A DNA stretch of 64,000 nt from Sugiyamaella lignohabitans (lineage: Eukaryota > Ascomycota > Dipodascomycetes > Dipodascales > Trichomonascaceae). Positions 39,771 through 49,843 of this stretch are shown here, piece by piece. The DNA lies in NCBI RefSeq assembly GCF_001640025.1, contig NC_031671.1:744001-808000 (forward strand). Direction: 5' to 3'. Numbering within the stretch: position 1 is the first letter of the stretch; each line of letters starts with the position of its first letter. The notes beneath the pieces are model-generated. The model saw only the letters and a program-made list of their open reading frames with translations. It searched no databases and was not told the DNA's origin. The translations under genes were made by a program, and so were the position numbers.

Positions 39771-42700
39771 ATGGCACGATTTACTAACACGAATAGTTTA
39801 ATCATGAGCACTACTGCCTCCCGGGGTGGCAGACAGCCATCTGTTTCGGGCCGAAACGGTAGCAATGGTGGAGGTAGGAGATTCAATGGTGGTGGTGGTG
39901 GCAACTCTGGCCAGGGCTCATCATCGTCTGCGAATGGTAACGGTATCAACTCAGGCACCAATTTGGCTGCTGTTGATCCACCTCTTGTTAGAGGAGGTCC
40001 TGGTGGAAGAGCCAGCCTTAGTGGTCCTAGCACTACTTCTGGCCCTGGTTCGAATGCCACTGCTGGTTCAGGATCTGGTGCTGGATCTCGTGGTAGTGGT
40101 GGTATTGGACCTAAAAATGCATGGAGTAAGCCTCTTCAGTCGTCAGTGACAACTACTTCTGGAGGCTCTTCAGGTTCTGGTACCACTGTATCCAATAATA
40201 ATTCCAATTCAAATTCTGGCGCATTAAGCAATGTTGCTGGTTCAAACGAATCGAACTCACAGAACCATTCATCAGCAGCCGCAGCAACCCCAGCTTCTTC
40301 TGCCTTTTCTTCGGGTTCTACAGAGTCAGTAGCCTCTGGTGACCCTGAAAAGCACATGAATGATAGACTGACTTTCCTGCTAGCCAAATCGATTGGCTGT
40401 ACTGCGATTGTGACGGTTGCATCTGGACATAGATATAAAGGTATTCTAGCCGGTGCTTTGACCGACTCTGATTTAGGAGTTGTGTTGAGATTTGCTGAAA
40501 AAACATCTTCAGTGCCGGGAATCGAAGACGAAGATGCCGCTGCTGACCCGAATGGCAACAGCGGCACTTCTGGTACTACTGGAAATAAGGCCAGTGGAAA
40601 TAACTCTACTAGTGCAGCAGGCGACGATGGTAAGAATAAACGCAATGGATCTGAGGAGCAAAAGCGTTTCGACAAACTAGTCATAGCTCCAAAGGATTGT
40701 GTTGACATATTTATTGAGAACCCAGACCTCACGCCTGATGTCAAGTCAGAAACACCTGCCAACTCCGTTTCGAGCGGAATCAATAAAAGTAGCGGGGCTT
40801 TCAAAACTGATACAGACATTTCCGGACGCAGAAATGGACTGGGAGGAGAAAGAGAACTTCAAAGGTGGACACCCGACTCTAATATTGAACTTGGAGTTAC
40901 TTTGGAAGAGACTGCTGGCTCAAACTCTGGTGGCTGGGACCAGTTTTCGGTAAACAAACAAAAGTTCGGCGTGGCTTCTACTTATGATGAGCACTATTAT
41001 ACTACGGCTATTGATAAGAGTCACCCTGAATATCAAGAAAGAGCCCGACGTGCAGAGCAGATTGCTGCTGAAATCACAAAATCTGGGCATGGTGGAAATG
41101 TCCACCTTGCCGAAGAAAGAGGTCTCGCTATAGACGATAGTGGCCTTGATGAGGAAGACAAATATTCTGGTGTGGATAGAGGCCAGCAGAAGCGTGACAG
41201 TTTAGGACAAACATCAGGACAGAGCCAGAGAGTGCCGGTTCAAAAACTGTTTCAACAAGCTCACCGGGAAAAGCTTCAAGGCCAGGGTCAAGCACAGACT
41301 GGTTATGAACCCGACCAAAGACAAACGCCTTCACCACCTGTCCCATCCGGTTCTACCAAGGCGAAAAAGTATACCCCACCTCAATTTAGAGCACCAACAG
41401 GTGTCAAGGGAGTTCCAGGTGTTCCATATGATCCAGCCATCGTTTCGAGTTCTTTGGCCTCCCCTGATGGTAGCCTTGCTCCTAGGACTCAAGATATGTC
41501 GGCCCGTGTTGGGAAGTCAGATGACAAGTCCAACACACCTACTGCTGTTGCTCCTGCTGCTACTGCTTCTGCTACTGCTTCTGCCGCGCCAGTTGTCCAA
41601 GCTGCTAATTCTGAAGGAGCTAATGCTTCTTCAAACACTTCAGCCTCTGATTCACCGTCTGGTGGTATTGAAAAGGAACTGGCTGGTAATTTCCGCCAGT
41701 TTGTATCTGTCGAGGTACAAAGGCTGAATCAAAAGAAACAATACTTACAAAAAAGAGAAAAGTCCGAGAGGTTACATGATTTCAAGAAGTTCTCGGAAGA
41801 CTATAAAATTAACGCTCCGGTGCCTTTAGACTTGGTACCTATTTTAGCCAAGGGTAAAGATAAACAAGAGGAGATAGTTCAAAGAGCAGCTGCCAATGCT
41901 GCTGCAGCTCATAGCCCTAAAACCTCGCCATCAACCTCTAAGACCTCGACGGTGGCACCAGCTCTTCCAGCTACTGGGTCACCTCGTGGAACATCTACTG
42001 AGTCTTCTCCTGCCATTACCAACAACACACATCCATCAACATTGGATGGTGCTACTAGTACTGGCACAAAGGCTGTCCTTCCTAACAAACCAACCACGAA
42101 ACCTTCGACTGTTCAGCCAACTCCAGCTGTGCCTGCAGTTCCAGTACCGGTTTCAACAGCACCAGTCACTACCTCAGCTCCCGCTTCTACACCAGCTACT
42201 GGTACGCCTGTTCCTAGTGCAGCAGCTGCTGAAAAACCTAAATTCAATTTCAAGGTACCAGGGTTTAAACCCAATCCCTCTGCTCACTCTTTCACTCCAT
42301 TCGGAGCAAAAGGATCTCCATCACCAGTTGCATCCCAAATCTCATCACCACAGACCAAGGTTACAGCACCTGTCCCTGAAACCGGTTCAGCCACTGGACG
42401 TGCACCAGTGGCCACGGCAACAGCAAATTCGGCTACTAGCGGTACTGCTACACCGAATTCTTTCTTTGGGGGCAGACAGCCAGGTGCTAAATCTCGTCAA
42501 AATAAGTTCAACCCCTTCTTGGAGGCAAAATCACATCACAAACCCGATGAAACTTTTACAATCGAACGGGCATTTGCTACTCCTCCAACATGGACTCCTG
42601 GTGTTGAGAAGTCATACTCTGAAGTTCTGACATCGTTAAAAATTAGCTCGCCTAGAATTGGAGGCTTTTTCCCTCCTGGTTCGGGTGGAATCGGATCACC

Positions 42701-43265
42701 CCGTCCATCTGTTACAGGATTTGCCCCTTCGGCCTCTCCAATGGGCATGTCCGGAGCTGCTAACCTTGTAGCAATGATGCCCGCTACTGCTTTTGATGAA
42801 GTTGGAAATCCTATAATGACAACTTCACCACCACCTATCCCTGGTCAGATGATGCCCGCTGGAATGGTCCCAGTGGGTTACCCACAATATGTGCCTCAAT
42901 ACGGAGCTCCACAGTATTATGGTCGGCCACCACCCATGGGCTTTCCTATGGGATATCTACCTCCCCAAGCTGGTTACGGTTCTCCTCGCATGCACCAAGC
43001 GATGATGGTCCCTCCTGGACAACCTTCTAACGGCTATTATCCTCCACAACACCAATTTATTCCACAACAACGAACACATCATAATAATAATAACAATTAC
43101 TCAAGGCGAGGCTCGGCAGGACCTGGTAATCATGGTGGTGGTGGTGGCGGTCCTCCTACTTCGTTACCACCACAAATGCAGGGCCAGTTTCCACCGCCAC
43201 CTGCCTCTAATGCGCTAAATTCAAAGTCCCCCACTCCAACGACCCCAGTTGAAGAAGAAAAATAG
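39771..43265 (+). CDS. PBP1: Pbp1/ataxin-2 homologue
   Basis: Pbp1 binds poly(A)-binding protein, promotes stress granules and restrains TORC1. The protein has 1164 residues from the ATG at 39771; the second in-frame Met at 39804 is an alternative start. A Gly/Ser/Asn-rich head is followed by the Lsm domain at about 195-310 (DRLTFLLAKSIGCTAIVTVA) and the LsmAD domain at about 395-460 (FGVASTYDEHYYTTAIDKSH). A PAM2-like motif for Pab1 binding, FKPNPSAHSFTPFG, lies near 830. The rest is disordered, rich in Ser, Thr, Pro, Ala and Gln. It is larger than S. cerevisiae Pbp1 (722). The TATA at 39753 is too close to the first ATG, so a leader intron or upstream TATA is likely. Confidence 0.93.
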   Translation: MARFTNTNSLIMSTTASRGGRQPSVSGRNGSNGGGRRFNGGGGGNSGQGSSSSANGNGINSGTNLAAVDPPLVRGGPGGRASLSGPSTTSGPGSNATAGSGSGAGSRGSGGIGPKNAWSKPLQSSVTTTSGGSSGSGTTVSNNNSNSNSGALSNVAGSNESNSQNHSSAAAATPASSAFSSGSTESVASGDPEKHMNDRLTFLLAKSIGCTAIVTVASGHRYKGILAGALTDSDLGVVLRFAEKTSSVPGIEDEDAAADPNGNSGTSGTTGNKASGNNSTSAAGDDGKNKRNGSEEQKRFDKLVIAPKDCVDIFIENPDLTPDVKSETPANSVSSGINKSSGAFKTDTDISGRRNGLGGERELQRWTPDSNIELGVTLEETAGSNSGGWDQFSVNKQKFGVASTYDEHYYTTAIDKSHPEYQERARRAEQIAAEITKSGHGGNVHLAEERGLAIDDSGLDEEDKYSGVDRGQQKRDSLGQTSGQSQRVPVQKLFQQAHREKLQGQGQAQTGYEPDQRQTPSPPVPSGSTKAKKYTPPQFRAPTGVKGVPGVPYDPAIVSSSLASPDGSLAPRTQDMSARVGKSDDKSNTPTAVAPAATASATASAAPVVQAANSEGANASSNTSASDSPSGGIEKELAGNFRQFVSVEVQRLNQKKQYLQKREKSERLHDFKKFSEDYKINAPVPLDLVPILAKGKDKQEEIVQRAAANAAAAHSPKTSPSTSKTSTVAPALPATGSPRGTSTESSPAITNNTHPSTLDGATSTGTKAVLPNKPTTKPSTVQPTPAVPAVPVPVSTAPVTTSAPASTPATGTPVPSAAAAEKPKFNFKVPGFKPNPSAHSFTPFGAKGSPSPVASQISSPQTKVTAPVPETGSATGRAPVATATANSATSGTATPNSFFGGRQPGAKSRQNKFNPFLEAKSHHKPDETFTIERAFATPPTWTPGVEKSYSEVLTSLKISSPRIGGFFPPGSGGIGSPRPSVTGFAPSASPMGMSGAANLVAMMPATAFDEVGNPIMTTSPPPIPGQMMPAGMVPVGYPQYVPQYGAPQYYGRPPPMGFPMGYLPPQAGYGSPRMHQAMMVPPGQPSNGYYPPQHQFIPQQRTHHNNNNNYSRRGSAGPGNHGGGGGGPPTSLPPQMQGQFPPPPASNALNSKSPTPTTPVEEEK

Positions 43266-43753
43266 AACTTTTGTGCCCGCCCGTGCTTCGTGTTCTCGTC
43301 ACCTGCTGGCTCTTAGCTCCTACTTTACATCCACAAACCTATGACAAAGTGCGAGATTTTGTATTATTTATGGTGGATCTGTCTAGTAAGAGAAATATAT
43401 AATATTTCCTTCATATTTCAGCTTCTGATATGGTATTAGCGCTGTCTTTCTATTTGCCTTGCGACCATTATATGTGATTGGACCTAGCCCCTGGCCAGAC
43501 TCCAGTGTTAAATCTGTGGTTTTAGACAGCTACTATCAGTATAAATGAACCAGAATATGTTTCTTCCAGAAGAAATGGTCCTTTAGACTGCCAAGTCCTT
43601 AGATCAGAAAAGTGGTCTATATTGCGCGATAAACTCGGGCCGATACGATAGCCCGGATCCGAAATATGCATGTACTCCAGATTTACACGGTGTAAACACT
43701 GCCCGTTCATATATAATGATCTATACAGCACACTAAACTTTCTCATTGTCGCC
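43266..43753. other. PBP1 3' flank and decarboxylase promoter
   Basis: About 490 bases with no gene supported. The open frame of the next gene extends upstream to 43670, but the natural start is the ATG at 43754. Confidence 0.6.
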
Positions 43754-45199
43754 ATGGACAAACTGATAACCGAGCTGATAGAGCAGCCAAAAGAGGGGTC
43801 GCACTTTCGAGATCCAGGATTGGGCCCATTGCCTTCAGCACAGAACCTGGATAAAGCTAGGAAGGTAATTGCTGAGACATCTAACAAGCTGCCTTTGGAG
43901 GGACTTGGGATCGAAAAAGTCGCGGGGATTCTGACAAATGACATACTGCCAGCATTGCCAAATCAATCTTCCCACTACTATGGTTTTGTAACTGGTGGTG
44001 CCACTCCAGCCGCCAGATTGGCCGACCATTTGGCAGTATGGGCTGATACAATGCCCCAGGTACACTTACCAGAGGAGTCGGTTAGTACCGACGTAGAAGA
44101 TGCAGCTCTCAAGCTGCTTCTTGACCTTTTGAAATTAGAGAGAACTCAATGGCTAGGAAGAACTATTACCACAGGAGCCACAGCAAGCAATGTGTTAGCT
44201 CTTGCATGTGCCAGAGATTGGCTAGTTGGTAGTGATGAAGCTAGCATTGCTGAGCATGGCTTTGCAAATGCTTTGAAAGCAAGTGGAGTCCAAGATATCA
44301 AAATATATGTGTGTAAATCACACTCATCAATTGGCAAGGCTGCTTCAATTGTAGGTTTGGGTAGAAAATCCGTGGTTGAAATTTCCGATGCAGCCCATCT
44401 TTGGAACTTTGACATTGCCAAACTGGAGGAGCAGCTTATTTCGGATAAATCCAAATCTATTCGAAGTATTATTTGTGCAAATTTCGGTGAGGTAAACACA
44501 GGACAATACACCCAAGATATAAAAGAACTTCGACGTCTATGCGATCAATACAAAGCATGGCTACATATTGACGGAGCATTTGGCGTATACTTGCGGGCAT
44601 TGGCCGACAAATATGATTCGGCGTATCATCAGCTTGCTCAGCGGGTAACTGCCGGCCTAGAATTAGCTGACAGCATTACTGGAGACTCTCACAAGACATT
44701 AAATGTGCCATATGATAGTGGTGTATTCTTTACCAAGCACAAAGAACTGCTTCAGCACATATTCCACAATCCTGGTGCTGTTTATCTGTCAGGTACCTCC
44801 GACAGCATCCCAAGCCCCTTGAATATAGGCATTGAAAATAGCCGTAGATTTCGTGCTCTTGCGGTATACTCGACTCTGCTTGCGTATGGGGAAGCAGGGT
44901 ACTCTCAGTTTATTGAACGAATAATCCGTTTCTCGCAACGACTCTCAGCTTGGATTCATCAATCGCCAGATTATGAACTTTTGTTAGAATCGCCAAAAGA
45001 TGCAATTTCTGTTGTCCTCTTTCGAGCAAAAGACACTGAAGCAAATAAAACACTCAAACAGAGAATCAACCAATCTGGTAAAATCTATGTTTCGGGCACG
45101 GTCTGGAATGGCAGCCCAGCCGTGAGAATTGCCCCATGCAACTGGAACATAGCTGACGGCGATGAGCAGATTGTAATCAATGTTCTGTCAACGTTCTAA
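43754..45199 (+). CDS. PLP-dependent group II decarboxylase-like protein
   Basis: This 481-residue protein is a fold-type I PLP enzyme related to aromatic-amino-acid, tyrosine and diaminobutyrate decarboxylases. The start at 43754 (MDKLITEL) is chosen because upstream codons are not protein-like. Visible catalytic features are His190 in KSHSSIGKA (ring stacking), Asp273 in HIDGAFG (pyridine nitrogen) and the Schiff-base Lys314 in TGDSHKTLNVPYDSG. FVTGGATPAARLAD and TTGATASNVLAL form the phosphate and cofactor pocket. The C-terminal domain is present, so the enzyme looks intact. The substrate cannot be told from the sequence. There is no targeting signal. Confidence 0.85.
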   Translation: MDKLITELIEQPKEGSHFRDPGLGPLPSAQNLDKARKVIAETSNKLPLEGLGIEKVAGILTNDILPALPNQSSHYYGFVTGGATPAARLADHLAVWADTMPQVHLPEESVSTDVEDAALKLLLDLLKLERTQWLGRTITTGATASNVLALACARDWLVGSDEASIAEHGFANALKASGVQDIKIYVCKSHSSIGKAASIVGLGRKSVVEISDAAHLWNFDIAKLEEQLISDKSKSIRSIICANFGEVNTGQYTQDIKELRRLCDQYKAWLHIDGAFGVYLRALADKYDSAYHQLAQRVTAGLELADSITGDSHKTLNVPYDSGVFFTKHKELLQHIFHNPGAVYLSGTSDSIPSPLNIGIENSRRFRALAVYSTLLAYGEAGYSQFIERIIRFSQRLSAWIHQSPDYELLLESPKDAISVVLFRAKDTEANKTLKQRINQSGKIYVSGTVWNGSPAVRIAPCNWNIADGDEQIVINVLSTF

Positions 45200-45405
45200 G
45201 TCGGGCTTGACATTAGACTAAATGTATATTGTATATATATAGATAATGATACAGACAAATATAGCTTAGGGAATGGATATTTCGACGGAGCCCATGTTTT
45301 AAGCTGCAAGATAGCGGCAAGGGTGTAATCAGAAATATTGCGATAAGAAAAGCGTCGATCCACGCTTCATCTTCTAACATCGTTCAATTCAGTGTTAAGG
45401 AACTT

Positions 45406-47118
45406 ATGAGTTCAATCTGGGTTAGAGGCCCAGTATGTGGTGTAGACAACTGCAGGTCAAGGCTTTGGAGATCAGTTGATGGTCGAAAAGTGTGTCAATA
45501 TGGCCATGTGAAAGAGGGCATAGAAGTGGGAGATGATGATGACGACTTTTTAGCATTTGGGCGAGTAATATCAAGACCCAGTAGCCGGAGAAACTCCTCG
45601 GCTCAAGAGAAAGAACATGCTTTGATAGGAGCCGCTGCACAGGCTCTCTACTTTCAATGCCTACAGGTTGTATTGAGGCAGCAAGTAAAATGGTTGATTG
45701 AAGAAAAAGGTGTCCCTTCAGAACTGGAGGGTGTGGTGAGATCCCTATGGACAATATTGGTCAACCAAACTAAATTTGGAGTATCTAATATGAACTCCAG
45801 CAGGGCCAGTAGCGCTGCTAAAAGCGATGCTTCTCAAGATGAATCTGAGAAATACACTACCCACAACGATGAAGATACGGGAAATGATGAGGATGAGGAT
45901 GATTATGATGATGATGGTGATGAGGAAAACAATTACAGAAATGATAGTGATACTGAGAGGGAAAGACGAGGGAGAAGGAAAATCAAGACAGAAAAGTTAC
46001 CTGAAATAAAATTCGGCCATCTTGTGGTAATCTGCTATTTAGGATGTGTGACTATACGAAGTCCAGTTTATTTGTACGACTTTCAAAAATGGATCGAAAG
46101 ATTAGAGTTCCCTTTTATCAGAGCTTTAGCTTATTTGCCCTTAGAGATGTCGCAGAAGGTAGTTGGGACACATTATCGGGGTCTATTATCACCTGAGATA
46201 CCAAGGGATGGGAAATTACACGGTTTACTTGCCGAACTTGGTAGCTTCTATATTCACTCTGGAGTAACTTTTCCACCTCAGCCTGTTGAACCGTTGCTGT
46301 TCAGAATGATAAAAGATTTACTGCTACCTCCAGAGATATATGTTGCAAGTGAAAAGCTTGCAGAGGCCTTGGAAATAAGTCTTTTGGTGTCCATTTCCAA
46401 TCATTATTATCCACAATTTGAGACTGCACTATTTGGTGTGATAATAATTGCAGTGAGACTCTGCTATGGTGTAGGTGATGAATGGACAAGGGTTCCCAAG
46501 TCATATTCCACACCAGCTTCTAAAACTATTGATTGGGATCTGTGGTGTGACATAATGCGAAAAATTTGGGTTGAAGATGACGAGTTTTTTGATGTCAACG
46601 AGTCTGATATCTGTTATTGGGACCCTGAGAAAAGTGAAAGGTATCTTAGCTGGGTTGAAAATAGTCTGCTGATTCTCCCACGGTTCAGATCGGAGTACAA
46701 GCGACTACTCCAACTCTTTCCGCTTGGAAAATATGACAAAAGCGGAAATCCAATGAGCACAAAGGCTTTTGAGCCTCGACAGGGGCACCCTCGATCTGAT
46801 CTTGCTATTCATGCTGGAGAGAAGGAGATAGAAGAGCTCTACCGAATAGTACAGTCTACCACTAGGAATGTTGAATGCCACTATCCAGAGGACGTTTTAG
46901 ACAAAATCAAAGTCAAAGGCGTTTTACTTAGTCCTGGAGCCAGGTTTGAGACGTATCGACAAAACGACAAGCTTCCTTTATTTATGACAATAGTTTGTCA
47001 TGTTGGATCCAAACTTTGCGGGGTAAGCTTTGACTCTGTTAAACGATTGATACATGATTTAGACCGAAAATGCAATAAACTTGACTTTTCTGCCATGTCT
47101 GAGCAATCCTTCTACTAA
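45406..47118 (+). CDS. RRN7: Rrn7, RNA polymerase I core factor subunit (TFIIB-like)
   Basis: Rrn7, with Rrn6 and Rrn11, recruits RNA polymerase I to rDNA. The protein has 570 residues (S. cerevisiae 514). The N-terminal zinc ribbon has Cys11, Cys16, Cys30 and His34 in VCGVDNCRSRLWRSVDGRK followed by VCQYGH. A cyclin-like region follows, with an acidic, poorly conserved insert at about 140-190 (DEDEDDYDDDGDEE). The second cyclin fold contains the KWIERLEFPFIRAL and ISNHYYPQFETALFGVIIIA segments. No intron is needed. Confidence 0.9.
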   Translation: MSSIWVRGPVCGVDNCRSRLWRSVDGRKVCQYGHVKEGIEVGDDDDDFLAFGRVISRPSSRRNSSAQEKEHALIGAAAQALYFQCLQVVLRQQVKWLIEEKGVPSELEGVVRSLWTILVNQTKFGVSNMNSSRASSAAKSDASQDESEKYTTHNDEDTGNDEDEDDYDDDGDEENNYRNDSDTERERRGRRKIKTEKLPEIKFGHLVVICYLGCVTIRSPVYLYDFQKWIERLEFPFIRALAYLPLEMSQKVVGTHYRGLLSPEIPRDGKLHGLLAELGSFYIHSGVTFPPQPVEPLLFRMIKDLLLPPEIYVASEKLAEALEISLLVSISNHYYPQFETALFGVIIIAVRLCYGVGDEWTRVPKSYSTPASKTIDWDLWCDIMRKIWVEDDEFFDVNESDICYWDPEKSERYLSWVENSLLILPRFRSEYKRLLQLFPLGKYDKSGNPMSTKAFEPRQGHPRSDLAIHAGEKEIEELYRIVQSTTRNVECHYPEDVLDKIKVKGVLLSPGARFETYRQNDKLPLFMTIVCHVGSKLCGVSFDSVKRLIHDLDRKCNKLDFSAMSEQSFY

Positions 47119-47307
47119 ATTCAGCTCTGGTCGTCTGAAACTTCACTTATAAAACGTGACATTTGTTTTTAGACATCTTGCACTAATTATTATATATTTA
47201 TTCAGTTATTTATTACTTTTTTGCCATCCCCCCAGGCGTGTTATTATACGCGTTCTGCCAGCCAGTCAATTTGTAAACTAATTTATTTTAAAGGTCATAT
47301 TATATTA

Positions 47308-48243
47308 TTACACCGACATTTTCATCTCAATCTTAGATTGGGGTTTATATCCTTCGACAACAAAATCCTCATACTTGAAATCATCAATATCGGTGATATC
47401 TCTTGCAAAGCGCAGAGTAGGGAAGTCTGTAGGGGTTCTCGCAATTTGCACTTTGAGCGCTTCAACATGGTCTGCGTAGACATGAGCATCGCCCATTGTG
47501 TGAATAAAATCACCACATTCTATTCCACAAACCTTAGCGATCATCTTCGTTAACAAAGCATAAGAGGCAATATTAAATGGCACTCCCAAGCCCATATCAC
47601 AACTTCTTTGATATAACTGACAAGAAAGCTCTGGCTTACCATTACGGAAGCTTACATAAAACTGAGAAAATACGTGACAAGGTGGAAGAGCCATATCGTT
47701 CATATCGGCGGGATTCCATGCTGACATGATTATTCGTCTGTCATATGGTGTCTCCTTGATTTTTCGTATCACTTCTGCCAGTTGATCTACTCCTTTACCA
47801 GAGTAATCAGTATCGCAATCCTCATATTTGGCGCCAAAATGTCTCCATTGGAAACCATACACGGGTCCAAGATCTCCCTCACGTCTGTGTTCTAGTCCTC
47901 GCTTGTCCAAAAACTCTCGACTTCCATTGCCATCCCAAATATGAACGCCTCTGTCAGAAAGCAATTTCGAATCAGTAGACCCTTTGACAAACCATAATAG
48001 TTCTTCCAAGACACCTTTGAAATATACTCGTTTAGTAGTTAAAAGTGGCAAGGTGCCATTCCGGAGGCTGAAGCGTAGTTGATTTGGGGCAAACAAACTA
48101 TATGTGCCTGTGCCTGTTCTGTCGGCTCTAAATTCTCCTTGCTCAATAATATCTTTACAAAGGTCTAAGTATGCTCTCTCTTCAACATTTTCCGTGTTTG
48201 TCTTAACTGGACCTCCAGTAGTCAAGCTTTCGTCTGAAGTCAT
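47308..48243 (-). CDS. CDC21: Thymidylate synthase
   Basis: The enzyme converts dUMP and methylene-THF to dTMP and DHF. The 311-residue protein has the catalytic Cys189 in [12 protein letters not shown]. It also has the dUMP-phosphate Arg pair in the [12 protein letters not shown] segment, the folate loop [17 protein letters not shown] (124-140), and the C-terminal folate-closing tail [24 protein letters not shown] forms the dUMP-binding block. The length matches S. cerevisiae Cdc21 (304). An ACGCGT motif lies 36 bases upstream of the start codon. Confidence 0.97.
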   Translation of the reverse strand: MTSDESLTTGGPVKTNTENVEERAYLDLCKDIIEQGEFRADRTGTGTYSLFAPNQLRFSLRNGTLPLLTTKRVYFKGVLEELLWFVKGSTDSKLLSDRGVHIWDGNGSREFLDKRGLEHRREGDLGPVYGFQWRHFGAKYEDCDTDYSGKGVDQLAEVIRKIKETPYDRRIIMSAWNPADMNDMALPPCHVFSQFYVSFRNGKPELSCQLYQRSCDMGLGVPFNIASYALLTKMIAKVCGIECGDFIHTMGDAHVYADHVEALKVQIARTPTDFPTLRFARDITDIDDFKYEDFVVEGYKPQSKIEMKMSV

Positions 48244-48278
48244 TGTTTTGTGGATATATATTAGAGTTGAAAATCAGA

Positions 48279-48284
48279 ACGCGT
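48279..48284. promoter_or_regulatory. MCB-type ACGCGT in the CDC21 promoter
   Basis: ACGCGT is the MluI cell-cycle box bound by MBF in S. cerevisiae, where CDC21 is a classic target. It lies 36 bases upstream of the CDC21 ATG. A second ACGCGT is at 48629-48634, beyond the tRNA. Confidence 0.5.
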
Positions 48285-48492
48285 GTACATGCATAAGTAA
48301 ATTAGTGAAGGTCGCGTTTGGAACATACGTGAATAGATAAGATAAGCAGATATTATATGCGAAGAATCATTCGTTTTATGTGAGAATATTTCGAAAAAAG
48401 AATATGGACATACTCTATAATTCTGAGCTGTCTCTGATTTAGTGAAGGCGTTATCGATACAAAGATACTAGCTCAAGGGAAGATGGAATTAG

Positions 48493-48500
48493 AAAAAAAA
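48493..48500 (-). terminator. Pol III T-run terminator of tRNA-Gly
   Basis: Eight A residues on the plus strand give T8 on the minus strand, two bases past the tRNA 3' end. Confidence 0.85.
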
Positions 48501-48502
48501 GA

Positions 48503-48573
48503 TGACTGCTGCGGGAATCGAACCCGCGGCGACAGATTGGAAGTCTATCATGTTACCACTACACCAAGCAGCC
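48503..48573 (-). tRNA. tRNA-Gly(TCC)
   Basis: A 71-nt tRNA. The acceptor GGCTGCT pairs with AGCAGTC (one G-T pair), with discriminator A. The anticodon stem ATAGA/TCTGT holds the loop CTTCCAA with anticodon TCC, decoding GGA. The T arm GCGGGTTCGATTCCCGC is perfect. There is no intron. The A and B boxes are intact. Confidence 0.95.
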
Positions 48574-48876
48574 TAGAACTGCGGAAATTTAAGGCCGAGG
48601 GATATGTTGTATCCGGGTTAGAGGTCTTACGCGTCTTAGAAGTTAGTACAAGAAGACTTAATGTATTAATATTGAAACTCACCTTAGAAGTTAGTATAGG
48701 AAGACTTAGTGATAACCAAGGTTACTGTTCAGACTTCTGAAGGAAACTACGAGTATTTAGATATGTTATATTTCAGGGTTAGGTTATGTGCTATTGACCG
48801 ATAAGATAATGAAGAGTGGGACATATGGTGTCTATTGCCCTCTCCACACGATTTTGTCGAGCAGGTGTATGATACC

Positions 48877-49156
48877 TTTCTTGGTTCTCTTTATTCACTC
48901 CCTCGCCCGACGGGTCTCACTGGGAGTTAGTTGGGCGTCATAGCGCATTCTATGGCAAGCGGCCCTTTATTAAGCCGAAGGACAAACTATTTTCCTATTA
49001 GCTGCACGGGACCGGAGTCATTAGCTTTCTTGGTTTTCTTTATTCACTCTCTCGGCCCGACGGGTCTCACTGGGCAATAGCGCATTCTATGGCCAGCGGC
49101 CCTTTATTAAGCCGAAGGGCAAACTATTTTCCGATTGGTTGCACGGTACCGGAGTC
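48877..49156 (+). repeat. Two-copy tandem duplication upstream of the NTF2-like gene
   Basis: Copy 1 (48877-49019, 143 bases) and copy 2 (49026-49156, 131 bases) run from TTTCTTGGTT to ACCGGAGTC. They share CCCGACGGGTCTCACTGGG, AGCGCATTCTATGGC, CCTTTATTAAGCCGAAGG and CAAACTATTTTCC. Most of the length difference is an extra stretch in copy 1 after CACTGGG. Because the pair lies just upstream of the TATAAG box near 49167 and the gene at 49333, it may be a duplicated promoter segment. Confidence 0.8.
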
Positions 49157-49332
49157 TTGGAACTACATATAAGTTCATTTTTGTACTTTTTCTGCAACTT
49201 GGCACGAAACGCAGTCGACTCTTTATGCTTCCGTATTTCCTAAAAAAAGCCGGACATCCCAATTTCTAGCCCAGCGCTGCTAAATACGTACCTGTCGATC
49301 ATATTACGTGTGCTGAATATTTATCATTCGAC

Positions 49333-49843
49333 ATGGCTTCGGCGCTCACTGTAGCGATACTCAAATCCCGCAGCGTCGATTTTGTGAACCTGCTTGGTAA
49401 CGAGTATGACACAACCTCAACAAAGATTGTCGGGCTACTCGACGCAGGATTCGCAGTACAGCATGACGAAAAACAGCCCTCGACGGGTGGCCGCCAAGCT
49501 TTTCTATCCAACTTGGGTAGGAGGCTGCGCCTTGCAAGGGGGAAGGTCAGTGTCGACATAAAGCAAGTTATTGCTGAGGTGTACGAGGACGGCACAGTAG
49601 GCGGGCAATGCTGGGTTTATAGCAGGAAGAATACCCCCTTTGGATGCTCGAACAGCGTGAGTTACTTCTTGAGTTGATGGCAAATAAAGTAGAACTTGGA
49701 TTAGGACTGATGCTAATATAATACAGCTTGATATGATAACTTTTAACCCAGAAGGCAAAATAATTCTTTGCCAGGATTTACACGGTCCTAAGGAGCAGAA
49801 ATGGTCCAGGTTTGTCCAATGGCTAGTTAGTTTTCTCTGGTAG
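49333..49843 (+). CDS. NTF2-like (SnoaL-type) protein (2 exons)
   Basis: Exon 1 is 49333..49656 and exon 2 is 49727..49843, giving 146 residues. The 70-nt intron has a GTGAGT donor, a TGCTAAT branch-like site and an ATACAG acceptor. Both exons are in phase 0 and the joined frame runs ...CSNSLDMITFNPEGKIILCQD.... The pattern fits the small alpha+beta NTF2/SnoaL fold: an N-terminal helix pair, an IVGLLDAGFAVQHD helix, then strands with EVYEDGTVGGQCWVY and a final strand with IILCQDLHGPKE. Such proteins bind small hydrophobic ligands or act as isomerases; no catalytic residues are assigned. It has its own promoter with a tandem duplication upstream. The fold call is moderate. Confidence 0.65.

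Larger units (their letters stand above)
48244..49332. other. Region between CDC21 and the NTF2-like gene
   Basis: About 1.1 kb. It contains the CDC21 promoter with an MCB site, tRNA-Gly, a pair of 26-bp direct repeats (48635-48660 and 48683-48708, 24 of 26 identical), and the 130-143 bp tandem duplication at 48877-49156. No additional protein gene is supported. Confidence 0.6.

Noticed and set aside
40136..42630. Long open frames on other frames of the PBP1 region (40136-40819 minus, 41896-42630 plus)
   Set aside because: Low-complexity PBP1 sequence opens other frames; the PBP1 frame carries Lsm, LsmAD and PAM2 motifs.
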